Shown piece after piece: positions 27,128-37,298 of a stretch of 64,000 nucleotides of DNA; within the stretch, counting starts at the first letter, position 1; every line of letters begins with the position of its first letter. The notes beneath the pieces are model-generated. The model ran no database searches. It was given only the letters and a program-made list of their open reading frames with translations, and was not told where the DNA came from. Origin of the DNA: Chitinophagaceae bacterium (lineage in GTDB: Bacteria > Bacteroidota > Bacteroidia > Chitinophagales > Chitinophagaceae); contig JADKJC010000001.1 in the NCBI GenBank assembly GCA_016722465.1, positions 1,240,001 to 1,304,000 of the forward strand, read 5' to 3'. Position numbers and translations under genes: made by a program.

Positions 27128-28359
27128 TTATGCTATTGCCGTTGTTTTTTCAAGAACTGATTGATAAAGACGGATATAATCCCCATTCCTTTCTTTGTTG
27201 TTAAAAAATTGTTCTGCCCTTGCCCTGCAGGCTTTCTGGAAATATAATTTCTCTTTCCCTTTTACTGTTGCAATGGCTTTAACCAACCCTTGCATATCGC
27301 CTTTCTCCACGATCCACCCGGTATGTTCATCCACCGCTTCCACACTTCCCCCTGTGCGGTAAGTAATAACAGGTGTACCACATGCAAGTGATTCTATATT
27401 AGTAGTGGGAAAATTATCTACCCAGGTAGGATTTACAAATACATCCGCCATGTTGTACAACTGCACCATTTCATCAATACTTTCTGTACGTTTTATGGCA
27501 ATAATATTGGCAGGCAACTCTTTTTCCTGTTCGGTTGATAACCCAAGCAGGATGATCTTATCGTTAGGCTGCAACACTGCGCTGAGTTGTATGAAATCTT
27601 TTAATCCTTTCTTCTGTCCCACACACTGGCTGCACCTAAAATGATAAATTCGTTTGTGATGCCGAGTTTATTTTTCAAAGACAATGCTGCCTGGTTCATT
27701 ATTTTAAACTGCTGGAGATCTACCCCATTGTGAATGACCCTAACAGGATAAGATTGTAAGAAAGATTGTTTGAGTAATCCGCTCAGCCAGTTGCTGGGCG
27801 TAACCAATGTCAGGTTATTGACCCCATTGAACAGCTCTTTCTTTATCTCATAATTCTGGTAAGAGTTATCAAATACCAGGCTTTCAGGATAGCGCTTTTG
27901 CAAGGGGCATTTTTCACAATGGGTTTTCCATTTGCCGCACTTTACAAAATCAAAATAACAGCAATGCCCTGTGAATGACCAGCAATCATGCAGTGTCCAT
28001 ACAACAGGTATTTTCTTTTGCTTTAAATAATTAAACAGCACACCCACATGAATATAATAACCATGAAGATTATGGAGGTGAATGATGTCCGGTTGAATTT
28101 CCTCTATTGCAGTAATAAATTTTTCAGTCGCTTTTTTTGAACCGAAGGCATGTGTGTCAAAAATCCGTGTTTGAAGCCCATGTAATTTCTGATCAAAGGA
28201 TGTTCCTATTTTTATAGTTGCAGAACTACTCCTGCCTCCATCCCTGCCATGTGCAATGTAACTTTCGTGGCCATTGGCAATCAGTGTTTGACCGATCTCT
28301 TCTGCAATACGGCCCGTACTGCCGGAATTGATAGTGGTATTTACCTGCAGTACTTTCAA
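27128..28359 (-). CDS. Family 4-type glycosyltransferase (WcaL/KanE-like layout), split by a frameshift
   Basis: The upstream frame begins with TTG 28357-28359 (KVLQVNTTINSGSTGRIAEEIG), overlapping the preceding stop (TTGA), and contains HLHNLHGYYIHV, WTLHDCWSFTGHC and a Cys-rich segment. It stops at WDRRKD. One extra base near 27606-27610 would continue it as WDRRKGLKDFIQL into the second frame, which holds FVNPTWVDNFPTTNIESLACGTPVI, the donor-binding motif. About 410 residues when restored. The N-terminal Cys cluster is common to a family of colanic-acid-type transferases. Cytoplasmic, acting on lipid-linked sugar. Confidence 0.72.
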
Positions 28360-28895
28360 CGCTTGTCAACATTAAGATCCTGTGTGTTACGGCTTTTTAC
28401 TTTTTGTGCGTATTCCCTTATGTCTCCAATCACTACTGCCGGATTGCCGGCAATAATACTGTAGTCCGGCACATTGCCCCTCACTACACTGCCTGCACCA
28501 ATGATTACATGATTACCGATTGAAGTGCCGGGCAAAATAATACTGTTCATTCCGATGAATACATTGTTGCCTGTAACAATATCCCTTAACACACCAATAT
28601 CTGTAGCTGGTGTTTCGTTTATTGAAATCAATGCAGTAGTAAAACTATAATCGTGTGTAAGAAAATGTACGTGCATGGAAACTACCAGCCTGTCTCCTAA
28701 AGTAATCCTGCTGAAGTCATCAAAGCTGGCGCTTTTGGCAATGAACCTGGGTGTGCCGTTCATCTTAAAACCATTTCTCCGCAGCAGGCTGTTGTACCGG
28801 TTCATATACCATCTTGAATTGACATACGCCAATAAACCAATGGCTGATTTTTCAACATGGAAGAACGTCTTTTTTACAAACCTTGCAATGTTCAT
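28356..28895 (-). CDS. Hexapeptide-repeat acyltransferase
   Basis: A 179-residue left-handed beta-helix enzyme of the LacA/WcaB/WcaF kind. MHVHFLTHDYSF carries the usual catalytic His region, and the repeats NNVFIGMNSIILPGTSIGNHVIIGAGSVV and IAGNPAVVIG close the domain. It probably O-acetylates a glycan intermediate using acetyl-CoA. The gene overlaps its neighbours at both ends (ATGA at the start, TTGA at the stop), so it is cotranslated with two glycosyltransferases. Acceptor unknown. Confidence 0.8.
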   Translation of the reverse strand: MNIARFVKKTFFHVEKSAIGLLAYVNSRWYMNRYNSLLRRNGFKMNGTPRFIAKSASFDDFSRITLGDRLVVSMHVHFLTHDYSFTTALISINETPATDIGVLRDIVTGNNVFIGMNSIILPGTSIGNHVIIGAGSVVRGNVPDYSIIAGNPAVVIGDIREYAQKVKSRNTQDLNVDKR

Positions 28896-29977
28896 GATAA
28901 AATGAATTTATAATACTCCTCCGCAATAATATCCGTACTGAATTTTTTCATAGACTCCTTTGCGGCATTTGAAAAACGCCTGATCAATGCTTCATCCTGC
29001 ATTAAGGCGTTCAATTGATGGATGTATTCATCTTCTTCTCCCATCTCAACTAAAAAACCATTTTCATTATTTGTTACCAGGTCGTTTGCGCCGGCAATAA
29101 AATTAAATGTAACCGGTGCCAGCCCGGCACTCATTGCTTCCCCAATTGCATTGGGAAAACCTTCTGAATTGGACGTAAATGCAAATATTTTCGACTGTGC
29201 GTAAAATGGCGCAATGTCTTTATGAGTTCCAAGGAAAATAACTTTATCCTTCAGGCCCAATGAGGAAACAATGGATTCAAGATTTGTTCTTTCGGGGCCA
29301 TCGCCCAGGAAATGCAACTCCCAGTTTTCATTGTTTGTTTTATGAAACAATTGTATAAGTAAGTCATGCCGTTTTGATTTGATCATCCTCCCAACGGTGA
29401 GTACAATATTTTTACGCTGGGTGCTGATATTGCTTTCAAGTGTTTTGATGGGATTGCCGATCACTTTTATATTGCGGTGTGTTAACCGCTTTTCCATTAT
29501 TCGCCTGGCCGTAGTAGTTTGGGAAATGATGCCGGCGGCTCTCCTGTAAAAAATGTTCCGGAGAAAATGATGGAGGCGGCCCCATTTCTTATCTGGCCTG
29601 CTCCTGTCTGACACAAAAATTTTATGTGCTGTAAATAAGGTGCCGATGAGTACAAATGAATTATAAGTTTCACCAAAACTCAATACCGAATCCGGTTTCA
29701 GTACATTGATCTTTTTGCGCAGGTAAGCCATTGTTTTAATGCCCGACCAAATGGCATTACCGCTGTTGTGTTTAAACGAAGGTTCATGAATGATCACTTC
29801 AGCCGGCAATGGATAAAATTTATCCTGGGCCGTTAATAATACCAGGTGAACTTCTGCATGTTTTTGAGTGGAAAAATAAATCGCCAGCTCACTCATCACT
29901 CTTTCCATTCCTCCTGAAACCAGCGATGGAAGTATGAGTGCTATTTTTGGCCGTAGTAAGTTATCTGAAATACTCAT
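28892..29977 (-). CDS. Family 4-type glycosyltransferase
   Basis: A 361-residue GT-B enzyme of full length. The N-terminal domain has a glycine-rich LVSGGMERVMSELAIYF loop. The C-terminal domain has IVLTVGRMIKSKRHDLLI, LHFLGDGPERTNLE, VIFLGTHKDIAPFYAQSKIFAFTSNSEGFPNAIGEAMSAG, the E-x7-E motif for the nucleotide-sugar donor. No frameshift. The donor and acceptor cannot be told from sequence. It overlaps the acyltransferase start by four bases. Confidence 0.86.
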   Translation of the reverse strand: MSISDNLLRPKIALILPSLVSGGMERVMSELAIYFSTQKHAEVHLVLLTAQDKFYPLPAEVIIHEPSFKHNSGNAIWSGIKTMAYLRKKINVLKPDSVLSFGETYNSFVLIGTLFTAHKIFVSDRSRPDKKWGRLHHFLRNIFYRRAAGIISQTTTARRIMEKRLTHRNIKVIGNPIKTLESNISTQRKNIVLTVGRMIKSKRHDLLIQLFHKTNNENWELHFLGDGPERTNLESIVSSLGLKDKVIFLGTHKDIAPFYAQSKIFAFTSNSEGFPNAIGEAMSAGLAPVTFNFIAGANDLVTNNENGFLVEMGEEDEYIHQLNALMQDEALIRRFSNAAKESMKKFSTDIIAEEYYKFILS

Positions 29978-29986
29978 GTCGAAAAC

Positions 29987-31024
29987 CTATCCCTGTTTCT
30001 TTATTATATCCTCAATCATCCAGCCATAAGGATCAAACTTCCCTTCGTGCCATCGCAGCTGCCTGTCCCAGTAACCCGGGCATGGATCATAACCTGCCAT
30101 GGCAAAGCCATAACTTATCTCCACTACCAGCGGTTTGCCATTATCAAAAACATAATCCAATGCCAACACCTGTGTTGTTAATTTTTCAGCAATTTCAAAT
30201 GACAGTTGTATGATGGGATCATCAAATAAACTTTTATCGTACAAAATATTCCCACTGCCCGAAGCCCTGAAATCATTTTCCCTTACCATTCTTTTGATGG
30301 CGTAGGCTTTATCCCCCACCACCACTACCCTAATATCATGATCGTTACCGGCAATAAAATCCTGGAAATAAATATAGCCTTTTTCTTTGCCGGCGATCCG
30401 TGAATAAGCAGGTGGTACAGCAAACCTTGCAATGCCCTTCAGCACATCCTTCGCATCTGTTTTTCCCTTCCGGTATTTCCTGATTCTTTCTTTTAAATTA
30501 TCGTACGCACTGTATTGAGAAAAGCCACTGCCGAAAGCCTGGTTCACTAGTTTAACAGCGCCGGCTTTATCATGAACCAGTTTTACATTGGCCGATCCTG
30601 CGCCACCCCTCAACTTAAATACTTTTGGAAAACCTGCACTGTTCAACCATTCCAGCGCATCCATTTTTTTATAAAACACATGCGAACCCACAGCCGGTAT
30701 GCCTGCATTTTCCAGTAAATACTTTTGGCCTACCTTATCATCAAAGTGCCAGTTGGTATTAAAATCAGGAAATACTTTCTTGCCCGTTTGTTGTAACGCA
30801 AACAACAATTGCTTTGCAAACAATATATCCCGTGGACTGCCGTGATGATGATGCCATAGCAACGCATCACAATCTTTCAATTGGTTAATGATATCATCTG
30901 CATAACAGTTCACTAACCTGTAAGCAATGTTATGTGTATCACAGTAAGTGATCCAGCGCTCACTAAAAGATCCTTTGGAATGATGAATACCCAGCATTAT
31001 GCTATATTGAATTTTTTTGCCCAT
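29987..31024 (-). CDS. ATP-grasp family ligase
   Basis: About 345 residues from the ATG at 31022-31024; the ATG at 30995-30997, which overlaps the upstream stop as TAATG, is an equal candidate and gives 336. ATP-grasp elements are FPKVFKLRGGAGSANVKLV (ATP-binding loop), YIYFQDFIAGNDHDIRVVVVGDKAYAIKRMVREND, and VLALDYVF...PLVVEISYGF with the metal-binding Asp and Glu. The family forms amide-type bonds through acyl phosphates. A role in adding an amino acid to a sugar of this glycan is a reasonable guess because two amidotransferases are also encoded, but the substrate is unknown. Confidence 0.74.
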   Translation of the reverse strand: MGKKIQYSIMLGIHHSKGSFSERWITYCDTHNIAYRLVNCYADDIINQLKDCDALLWHHHHGSPRDILFAKQLLFALQQTGKKVFPDFNTNWHFDDKVGQKYLLENAGIPAVGSHVFYKKMDALEWLNSAGFPKVFKLRGGAGSANVKLVHDKAGAVKLVNQAFGSGFSQYSAYDNLKERIRKYRKGKTDAKDVLKGIARFAVPPAYSRIAGKEKGYIYFQDFIAGNDHDIRVVVVGDKAYAIKRMVRENDFRASGSGNILYDKSLFDDPIIQLSFEIAEKLTTQVLALDYVFDNGKPLVVEISYGFAMAGYDPCPGYWDRQLRWHEGKFDPYGWMIEDIIKKQG

Positions 31025-32901
31025 GCTTCAAATGCGATCATTATCCAGAGGGCTTCCAGTTCATGCACCGATACAGTGTCCAGGTTTTTCATCCAGTGTT
31101 TCAAAATATCGCTGTTGAAAATTTTCCTTTGTTCAATGCCAGGAATGATCTGATCGGATAAATACCGGTTCATTTTTTTATCCTTGAAAAAACTGCGGAG
31201 CGGAATGCCAAAGCCCTGCTTTTCACGAAAGGCAAATGCTTCATCGCCGAACAGGCTGGCGGTTAATTTTTTCAGCGCATATTTTGTATTTCTTTCTCTT
31301 CCCTGCTTTGGAAGTAAATGTTCCTGTGGAATAGTAAATGATTGCTTTACCAGGTCGTTATCCAAAAACGGTACCCTGTTTTCAATGGAGTGCGCCATCG
31401 ACATTTTATCCTGCCGTATCAGGAGGTCGGGCAGGTAGGTTTTAATTTCATACTTTACCTGTTTGTCAAATACCGATCCGCTCAATGAATGATAAATCTC
31501 TTTTCTTGATGCAACTGCTTTATCAAAACTAAAATCGGTCTTTAATTGTTTTGCAAATGCAAGCGTCATGGGATTGTATCCCATGATGGTTCTGCTGGCT
31601 GCTGAGAAATAAGAAGTGATGTATTGTAATGCAGTATCCCTGTTTTTCTTAAGCCCTGATAAAAAAGTACGCAGGTGATATGGATAATTAACATTGGTAA
31701 AGCGGCCATACCCTCCAAATACTTCATCTGCACCTTCGCCGCTTAACAATACCGTTACATATTTTTTTGCCTGCTCTGATAAAAGATAAATCCCGATTGT
31801 ATTAGGGTGATTTAGCGGCCCCTCAAAATGCCAGGTTGCTTTTTCAAAACAATCAGCATAGTATGAAGCATCGAGTAAAAATTTATGGGCAGTTAGCGAC
31901 AACTGATTGGTCACTTTATCCATGTAGGGCTCTTCATTCACCCTGGCATCATCAAAAACCACCGACACTGTTTCAAACAGCCCATCATTCTTAATATCCC
32001 TTGCAAACCAGGTTACCAGGGAGGAATCAACACCGCCTGAAAGCTGGCAGCCCAATTTTACATCACTCATCAACTGGCTGTTTACACTTTGGTGCATGCC
32101 TGTTTTTAATTGTGCAATTGTATCATCAAAGCTTTGTGCCACGGAGCTTCGGTGATAACCTTCTATATCAAAATATTTAGTGGTAACGGGTGTTGCAGAT
32201 AAAGAGTAAGTTTTAAATGTACCTGGTTCCAGTAATTCAACACCTTTAAAAAGGGATTGATTGATGGTATGACGGAAGAAGAGATATTCGTCCAGCAAAT
32301 CCCTGTTGAGCACCGGTTTAAATTCGTCCAGCGGTAAAAAACTTTTTATCTCAGAAGAAAAAGCCAGCAAGTCATTTGTTTCAAACAGGTACATCGGCTT
32401 GATCCCGAACCTGTCTCTTGCGATAAATATTTTACTTTCTCCCAGGTCAACCACTACAATAGAAAACATGCCATTGAGCCTTGTTACCATTCCTTCAAAA
32501 CCATACTTCAGGTACAGGTACAATACCACTTCGGTATCTGTGGTACTTTTAAATTGAAAACCCGATGCTTTTAATTCGTCGGTAAAATCAAATGCATTGT
32601 ATATTTCCCCGTTCAAAGTGAGCATTACCTGCTCATCACTACTGCACATGGGCTGGTGCCCGTTTTTAGAAAGATCCAGGATACTCAGCCGGTTAAACCC
32701 AAGCAGCCCTTCAAAATTGCTTTCAATATTTTGTGGCAGTGTATGCACATATTCCCGGCTTTGCCTGTTTTTTAAAGAAAAAGCACGCAAACCTGAATCA
32801 TCCGGGCCACGGTGATGCTGCACCTGCAACATCTTTATGACGGTTGCAGTATCGCTGATGCGTTTGCCCGATTTATAAAAGTAGCCGGCTATTCCACACA
32901 T
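30997..32901 (-). CDS. Asparagine synthase-like glutamine amidotransferase (copy 1)
   Basis: A 634-residue AsnB-type enzyme. The Ntn glutaminase domain starts with the nucleophilic Cys2 (MCGIAGYFYKSG) and has HRGPDDSG, FNRLSILDLS and LNGEIYN. The synthetase domain has the pyrophosphatase loop CQLSGGVDSSLVTWF and LSGEGADEVFGGYGR. In surface-polysaccharide loci such enzymes often amidate hexuronic acids or related sugars rather than aspartate. That is the likely role here, given a diamino-uronic acid pathway in the same locus. Start fixed by Cys2. Confidence 0.84.
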   Translation of the reverse strand: MCGIAGYFYKSGKRISDTATVIKMLQVQHHRGPDDSGLRAFSLKNRQSREYVHTLPQNIESNFEGLLGFNRLSILDLSKNGHQPMCSSDEQVMLTLNGEIYNAFDFTDELKASGFQFKSTTDTEVVLYLYLKYGFEGMVTRLNGMFSIVVVDLGESKIFIARDRFGIKPMYLFETNDLLAFSSEIKSFLPLDEFKPVLNRDLLDEYLFFRHTINQSLFKGVELLEPGTFKTYSLSATPVTTKYFDIEGYHRSSVAQSFDDTIAQLKTGMHQSVNSQLMSDVKLGCQLSGGVDSSLVTWFARDIKNDGLFETVSVVFDDARVNEEPYMDKVTNQLSLTAHKFLLDASYYADCFEKATWHFEGPLNHPNTIGIYLLSEQAKKYVTVLLSGEGADEVFGGYGRFTNVNYPYHLRTFLSGLKKNRDTALQYITSYFSAASRTIMGYNPMTLAFAKQLKTDFSFDKAVASRKEIYHSLSGSVFDKQVKYEIKTYLPDLLIRQDKMSMAHSIENRVPFLDNDLVKQSFTIPQEHLLPKQGRERNTKYALKKLTASLFGDEAFAFREKQGFGIPLRSFFKDKKMNRYLSDQIIPGIEQRKIFNSDILKHWMKNLDTVSVHELEALWIMIAFEAWAKKFNIA

Positions 32902-32984
32902 GGTTAGGTTCGGGGGATATGTATTTTAAATGCCGGATAGGTTTTTTTTATTCCCATTTCAGCCTGATTTTTTCAATAATAAAC

Positions 32985-34319
32985 TCACTCATAATTTTCC
33001 CAGCCGGGAGAAGGTGTGGCTTTGATTGCATATGGCAACAAGTCCTGTTGTTCAACCGGTTTTCCGTTCAAATGTATAGTTACTTTACGATTTGGCATAA
33101 ATGATTTTGCAGCCATCAGCAAAGGTATTTTTTCTACTTTCATTCCCATCAGCATTGCCATGCAAATATCCGTAGAAGCTGAATCGTCTGTGAAGCATAC
33201 AATGCCCAGCCCGAGCGGATCTGGCCAAAGCGGCCCATCACCCTGCCCACCGATGATGCCATCGCAAAAGCTGTATAAAAAGCGTTGTGGCGCATCTGCC
33301 AATGTACCGTCTTCCTTTCCAAAACCAATCACCATATTCAGGTCCATCACCATTCGCCAGGTGGTATCATTTCCAGACCATGCCGCATTTAACTGGTGTT
33401 GTTTTTTAGGAAAAGACAGTAACCACAGCAAAGTAGAAAATCGTTGCCAGAGCCAGTAGGTTATTTTTCCTTTGTTACGGTTGGCATTATCCAATGCCAG
33501 TTCACTCCAGTATCTCAGCCTGTTTTTACCAGGATAACTATCCCCGCCCATTTGGGCACCACCAATACGGTGATGGGGTAAAAAATCCTTATCGCCGTTG
33601 AGTCCAACAATATTTTTTAATGCACAGGTAATCCCTGTTTTCTGATGTGTTTTTATTTTTGGCAAAGAGATCACTACATCTGAATGAAACAATTCCCTGG
33701 CAATGCAATATTTGTGCATGCCTGGTTGATGTGTTTCGGTGAATTTATCCGGATCGTACTGTGTAACACGAAACAGGTTTTTGCCTTTGGAAGTAATGGG
33801 CTCCAGGTAGCTTTTCTTGCCCACGTCAAAAATGATGTACTCACTCATGGGATTTCGTTCCACTTCCACCTTGTTACTTACTGTATCAAACACTACCCTT
33901 CGAAAATCCTTTATTGAAACTGGAATATTGTATTTTACTGAAAGTGCTTCCACCTTATTCACCAGCTCCATGGTGATGAGCCTGTCCCAGTAACAGCCCT
34001 GTATGGGAGCATCTCCAATGATCACCGATGCTGGTTTTTTAGACAATACCAGTTCCAGCACCGCCACCAAAAAATTATCATGGGTGCAAAGACAAAGGTG
34101 ATCCTGCGGATTAAAAGTATGTTTTACCCAGTTGGGTTTTAATAAGATCCTTTTGCCTTTCAGGCTTGATTCTTCCAGCACACCTGCAGATAAATCCCTG
34201 GTAACAGCAAGGAGGAACTCATGGTCAGCATATAATTTTTGCAAAGCCGCTACTGTCCGTTCCGTTTTTTCACTGAACAGCGTTTGAATCTTTACAAAAC
34301 CATTGGGCATGCCGGGCAT
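32985..34319 (-). CDS. DUF362 domain protein
   Basis: A 444-residue cytoplasmic protein. Its ILLKPNWV, VIIGDAPIQGCYWD, DVVISLPKIKTHQKTGITCALKNIVGLNGDKDFLPHHR and DGIIGGQGDGPLWPDP segments are the conserved core of DUF362. Some DUF362 proteins carry ferredoxin-type clusters, but no CxxCxxC motif is present here. The family's biochemical function is unsettled. Its position between an amidotransferase gene and a small membrane protein plus NodB-like deacetylase gene suggests a role in polymer modification. The ATG lies five bases after the preceding stop. Confidence 0.72.
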   Translation of the reverse strand: MPGMPNGFVKIQTLFSEKTERTVAALQKLYADHEFLLAVTRDLSAGVLEESSLKGKRILLKPNWVKHTFNPQDHLCLCTHDNFLVAVLELVLSKKPASVIIGDAPIQGCYWDRLITMELVNKVEALSVKYNIPVSIKDFRRVVFDTVSNKVEVERNPMSEYIIFDVGKKSYLEPITSKGKNLFRVTQYDPDKFTETHQPGMHKYCIARELFHSDVVISLPKIKTHQKTGITCALKNIVGLNGDKDFLPHHRIGGAQMGGDSYPGKNRLRYWSELALDNANRNKGKITYWLWQRFSTLLWLLSFPKKQHQLNAAWSGNDTTWRMVMDLNMVIGFGKEDGTLADAPQRFLYSFCDGIIGGQGDGPLWPDPLGLGIVCFTDDSASTDICMAMLMGMKVEKIPLLMAAKSFMPNRKVTIHLNGKPVEQQDLLPYAIKATPSPGWENYE

Positions 34320-34324
34320 TAAAA

Positions 34325-34834
34325 TCAGGTGGAACGTTTTTTATAAAACAATGCAAAAAGGAATGACAAGCCTGCTACTGTATAAAGCTGAATGAGCAAT
34401 CCTGTGGTGATGAGGCCTGGTTCAATCAATCCAATTTTTATGAAGCTGAATTTACAGGTATAATAAACAAGCTTGGCAAAAAGAGTGGTTACAAAAATTA
34501 AAATACCGGCATGCCAGTTTACTTTTTTTAATAAGAAATGAAAAGCGCCGACATTAACGATCAATTCAATTGAAATTAAAATGGCTTTGTAAAACGGCGG
34601 ATGACCTGAAAGGATGGTAGAAACCAGCGGAATGGTCAATGCCAGAAAATAAGCGTTGTAATGATTGCGGCTTACAAGATACCCTGCAAACAACAAAAAA
34701 CGCATCGGGTCTAAATAATACAGTTTGTAATCACTCAGGTGGGCAAGGGCAGGAATAAAGTATACTGCCACCAGTACCAACAAATCTGTAAGAACAATTT
34801 TCCAGCTATTTGTTATTGAAATGGCGTTGTTCAT
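34325..34834 (-). CDS. Small polytopic membrane protein of unknown function
   Basis: A 169-residue protein with about five TM helices (WKIVLTDLLVLVAVYFIPAL, FLLFAGYLVSRNHY, YFLALTIPLVSTILSG, GILIFVTTLFAKLVYYTC, LLIQLYTVAGLSFLFALFY) and a basic C-terminus. I do not recognise a family; the size and helix pattern resemble ECF S components or MreD-like proteins, without diagnostic motifs. Its ATG overlaps the stop codon of the NodB-like gene (ATGA), and it is followed closely by the DUF362 gene. The three are probably translated together. Confidence 0.62.
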   Translation of the reverse strand: MNNAISITNSWKIVLTDLLVLVAVYFIPALAHLSDYKLYYLDPMRFLLFAGYLVSRNHYNAYFLALTIPLVSTILSGHPPFYKAILISIELIVNVGAFHFLLKKVNWHAGILIFVTTLFAKLVYYTCKFSFIKIGLIEPGLITTGLLIQLYTVAGLSFLFALFYKKRST

Positions 34835-35957
34835 TTTTTTTGATTGATCAGATCACCCAACTGGTCAGATGACATGAATTCTGTTTGAGGCCAGCGTTGT
34901 GTAATTGCTTTTAATAATTTGGCAAACAACGCAAGATTCTGAGCCCTGTTCTCCGGCCGCAGCCCACCCATAAAGTTAAGCCGGTGTGTGCTGATGATGG
35001 CGGGTTTTTTCCATCGGAATGCTACTTCTATCCGGTGCAGGCAATCATCCACCCAATCAAACTGCGGATTGGTAGTGGGTTCAAAAAAAGCATTTCTCAC
35101 CAGGTAATGCTGCCCCAGTTTATTTTTTTGCCCCTGGTAATGATACCTTCGTTTGTATTGATATCCCGGTGTTGCTACGGGCTCTAATTGTATCACCATT
35201 CCCTGCAGGTACTGCACACTATTTTTTGCAAGCACCGGTTCCAATGCTGTTTGCCATATATAACAGGGGGCTATAAAAGATTTGGAAGGAAACCCCCAGA
35301 TATTATTAAATAAATCCAGTCCTTCTGTTACAATGGCTGCTTTGGTTTTTAATTCCTCTTCAGTATCTCCATCCAGTGCATCCATCAATTCATTCACTAC
35401 CGCTGGCTTACGTTCCGCATGGATGCTGAACATGGATTGTTCAAATGCAAGCAGTGTGGACTTATCGCCCTCCTGCAGCATCTTTAGCCATCTCACCACA
35501 TTTACATGTTCCCTTCCATGAAACTGTGGCATCAGCAGTTTCTTTTCTATACCTTCTTTATACAACTGCATTACACGATCATGATGAGGATAACGCTGAT
35601 AGGTTGCTGTAAATGGTTCGTAAAAATATTGTTGGTAGCCCGATGCTTTTATTTTTTCAAAATCAGGGTTGGCAACAATGTTATTGGCAGTGATGATTGC
35701 CGGGTTGCCGTTTTTATCTTTTACTGAAGCCAGTGTTTCAAACAGCAACTCCATATCTTCATTATTTTCCAATGCATCGTTGCTGTTATAAGGACATTCA
35801 TTAACCGGCAAACCGTTTTTCAAAAAATGATTATAAGCATCTTTTGATGAAACCCTAATGGTACCCCAATCATCTGACTCAATTACAACGATCTGTCTTT
35901 TAGACTGCCAGCCACGGATGTTGAGTAAGTTCCGTGTTAAATTTTTTTGATGCTCAT
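34831..35957 (-). CDS. NodB-like polysaccharide deacetylase family protein (copy 2), split by a frameshift near the start
   Basis: The main open frame holds FHGREHVNVVRWLKML and ISTHRLNFMGGLRPEN. The in-frame sequence upstream encodes RQIVVIESDDWGTIRVSS, the Asp-Asp metal motif, but has no normal start codon before a stop at 36001. The ATG at 35955-35957 (MSIKK) is in another frame, separated by the seven-base T run 35942-35948. One added base there gives a continuous 375-residue protein, exactly the restored length of the paralogue at 26001-27127. I therefore take 35957 as the true start. Predicted carbohydrate esterase acting on the glycan. Confidence 0.66.
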
Positions 35958-36000
35958 TTAGTCTGAAGAAAATATTTTTATGCAGTGGGGAAACCCAGGC

Positions 36001-37298
36001 TTACTTGATAAGGTCGTTGAGAGAAAGGTTATAATCCGTAATCAATGATAAGATGGGATTGCCTACAATGGTATTTACGCTTACGGAATAAAGCCCTGTT
36101 CTTAATAAAACAATTACATAGAGTAGTAAAAAAGGTATTGTAAAAAGCAGTACCCTGTAAATGTATTTTTCCTTCTCCTGGTTTTGAACATAAAAAATAA
36201 TAACAGCCAGGGCAGATAAAGAAGCCAACATGAGGAAACGGCTGCCGGAGGGCAACGAACTCATGATATTCGCAATAGCAAAAATCAACAGTGTAAAACA
36301 GTATCCATTCAGCAGCCATTTATTGGTGAGGATAAATCTTCTTCCAAGAAAATAAAGAGCCACGAGGATGAGCATTTCTGAATTGTACAAGGCTCCAAAA
36401 TAATAAACTACATACCAGTTTTGAACGATTCCTCCCTCATCAAAATTTGAAATGGCATCCTTTCCATCGTCCTCCCGCCGAAAATCATTTACCTTTTCTT
36501 CATCCCTATAGCCTTTCGACCTTTCCACAAACACTTCGGGTACATTGGCTTCAATAAAGCTATTAAACTCGCCAATGTCAATGTTTGAAATAAATATCGA
36601 CAATACAAAAAGGCCAAAATAGATATTCATCCGGTTACCCAATACCACATATATCAACAGCAACGATACCGGCAGGAGAAATGAAAAGTGCACCAGTACA
36701 GCGGATGCTGCAATAAGAATACCTTTCTTTTTACCCTCGTATAAAAAAGGCAGCAACCCATAAATGAAAATATGTACGGCAGTATTGAACCGGAACCCAT
36801 TGATGTTCCAGAAAGGATTTACAAGAAAAAATACCAGGAGCAGCAATATGGTCATTCCCTTTAGTTTACCATTCAGCCTTTCAATAACATACCAGATATT
36901 CCTGCTGAAGAAAAACCCGAAAATGAAACCATACACCGCCGTTAGCACCTGCTGGCTGTTACTGAACCTTGAAATAACAATTGCCAAAAAAGTCCTTAAA
37001 ATATCCGCTTCGCCACTCTCGGTAAACACTTTAATGGCATCATCAAAGCTCAGGTCTTTCCCATACAGTTCTTTTAACTCGGATACATATCGTACAATAT
37101 CACTTTCATTATTGGCGATAAGACTTTCCTTGCCAATGGCAAATGTAAATCCATAAAACACAACAAAGGCCCAAACTATATTTTTGCCCAGGAAGCTTTA
37201 TAATTACGCACAGCAGTAATACCTGCGAAAAAGGGAAATATTATAAACAAGAGCCAATGGGAATCAGAGCTCTGTATTTTTTTGATGTTTGCTTTCAT
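36001..37298 (-). CDS. EpsG-like polysaccharide polymerase, split by a frameshift
   Basis: The main frame has many TM helices and a central soluble loop, with RFNTAVHIFIYGLLPFLYEGKK and LPSGSRFLMLASLSALAV segments resembling the EpsG/Wzy class. Its missing N-terminus is found upstream in another frame: ATG 37296-37298, MKANIKKIQSSDSHWLLF, a TM helix and NYKASWA. One base added to the five-base T run at 37181-37185 joins them (ASWAKNIVWAFVVFYGF) into about 432 residues. The restored ATG overlaps the preceding glycosyltransferase stop as ATGA, strong support for this start. It would polymerise repeat units in the inner membrane. Confidence 0.7.
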
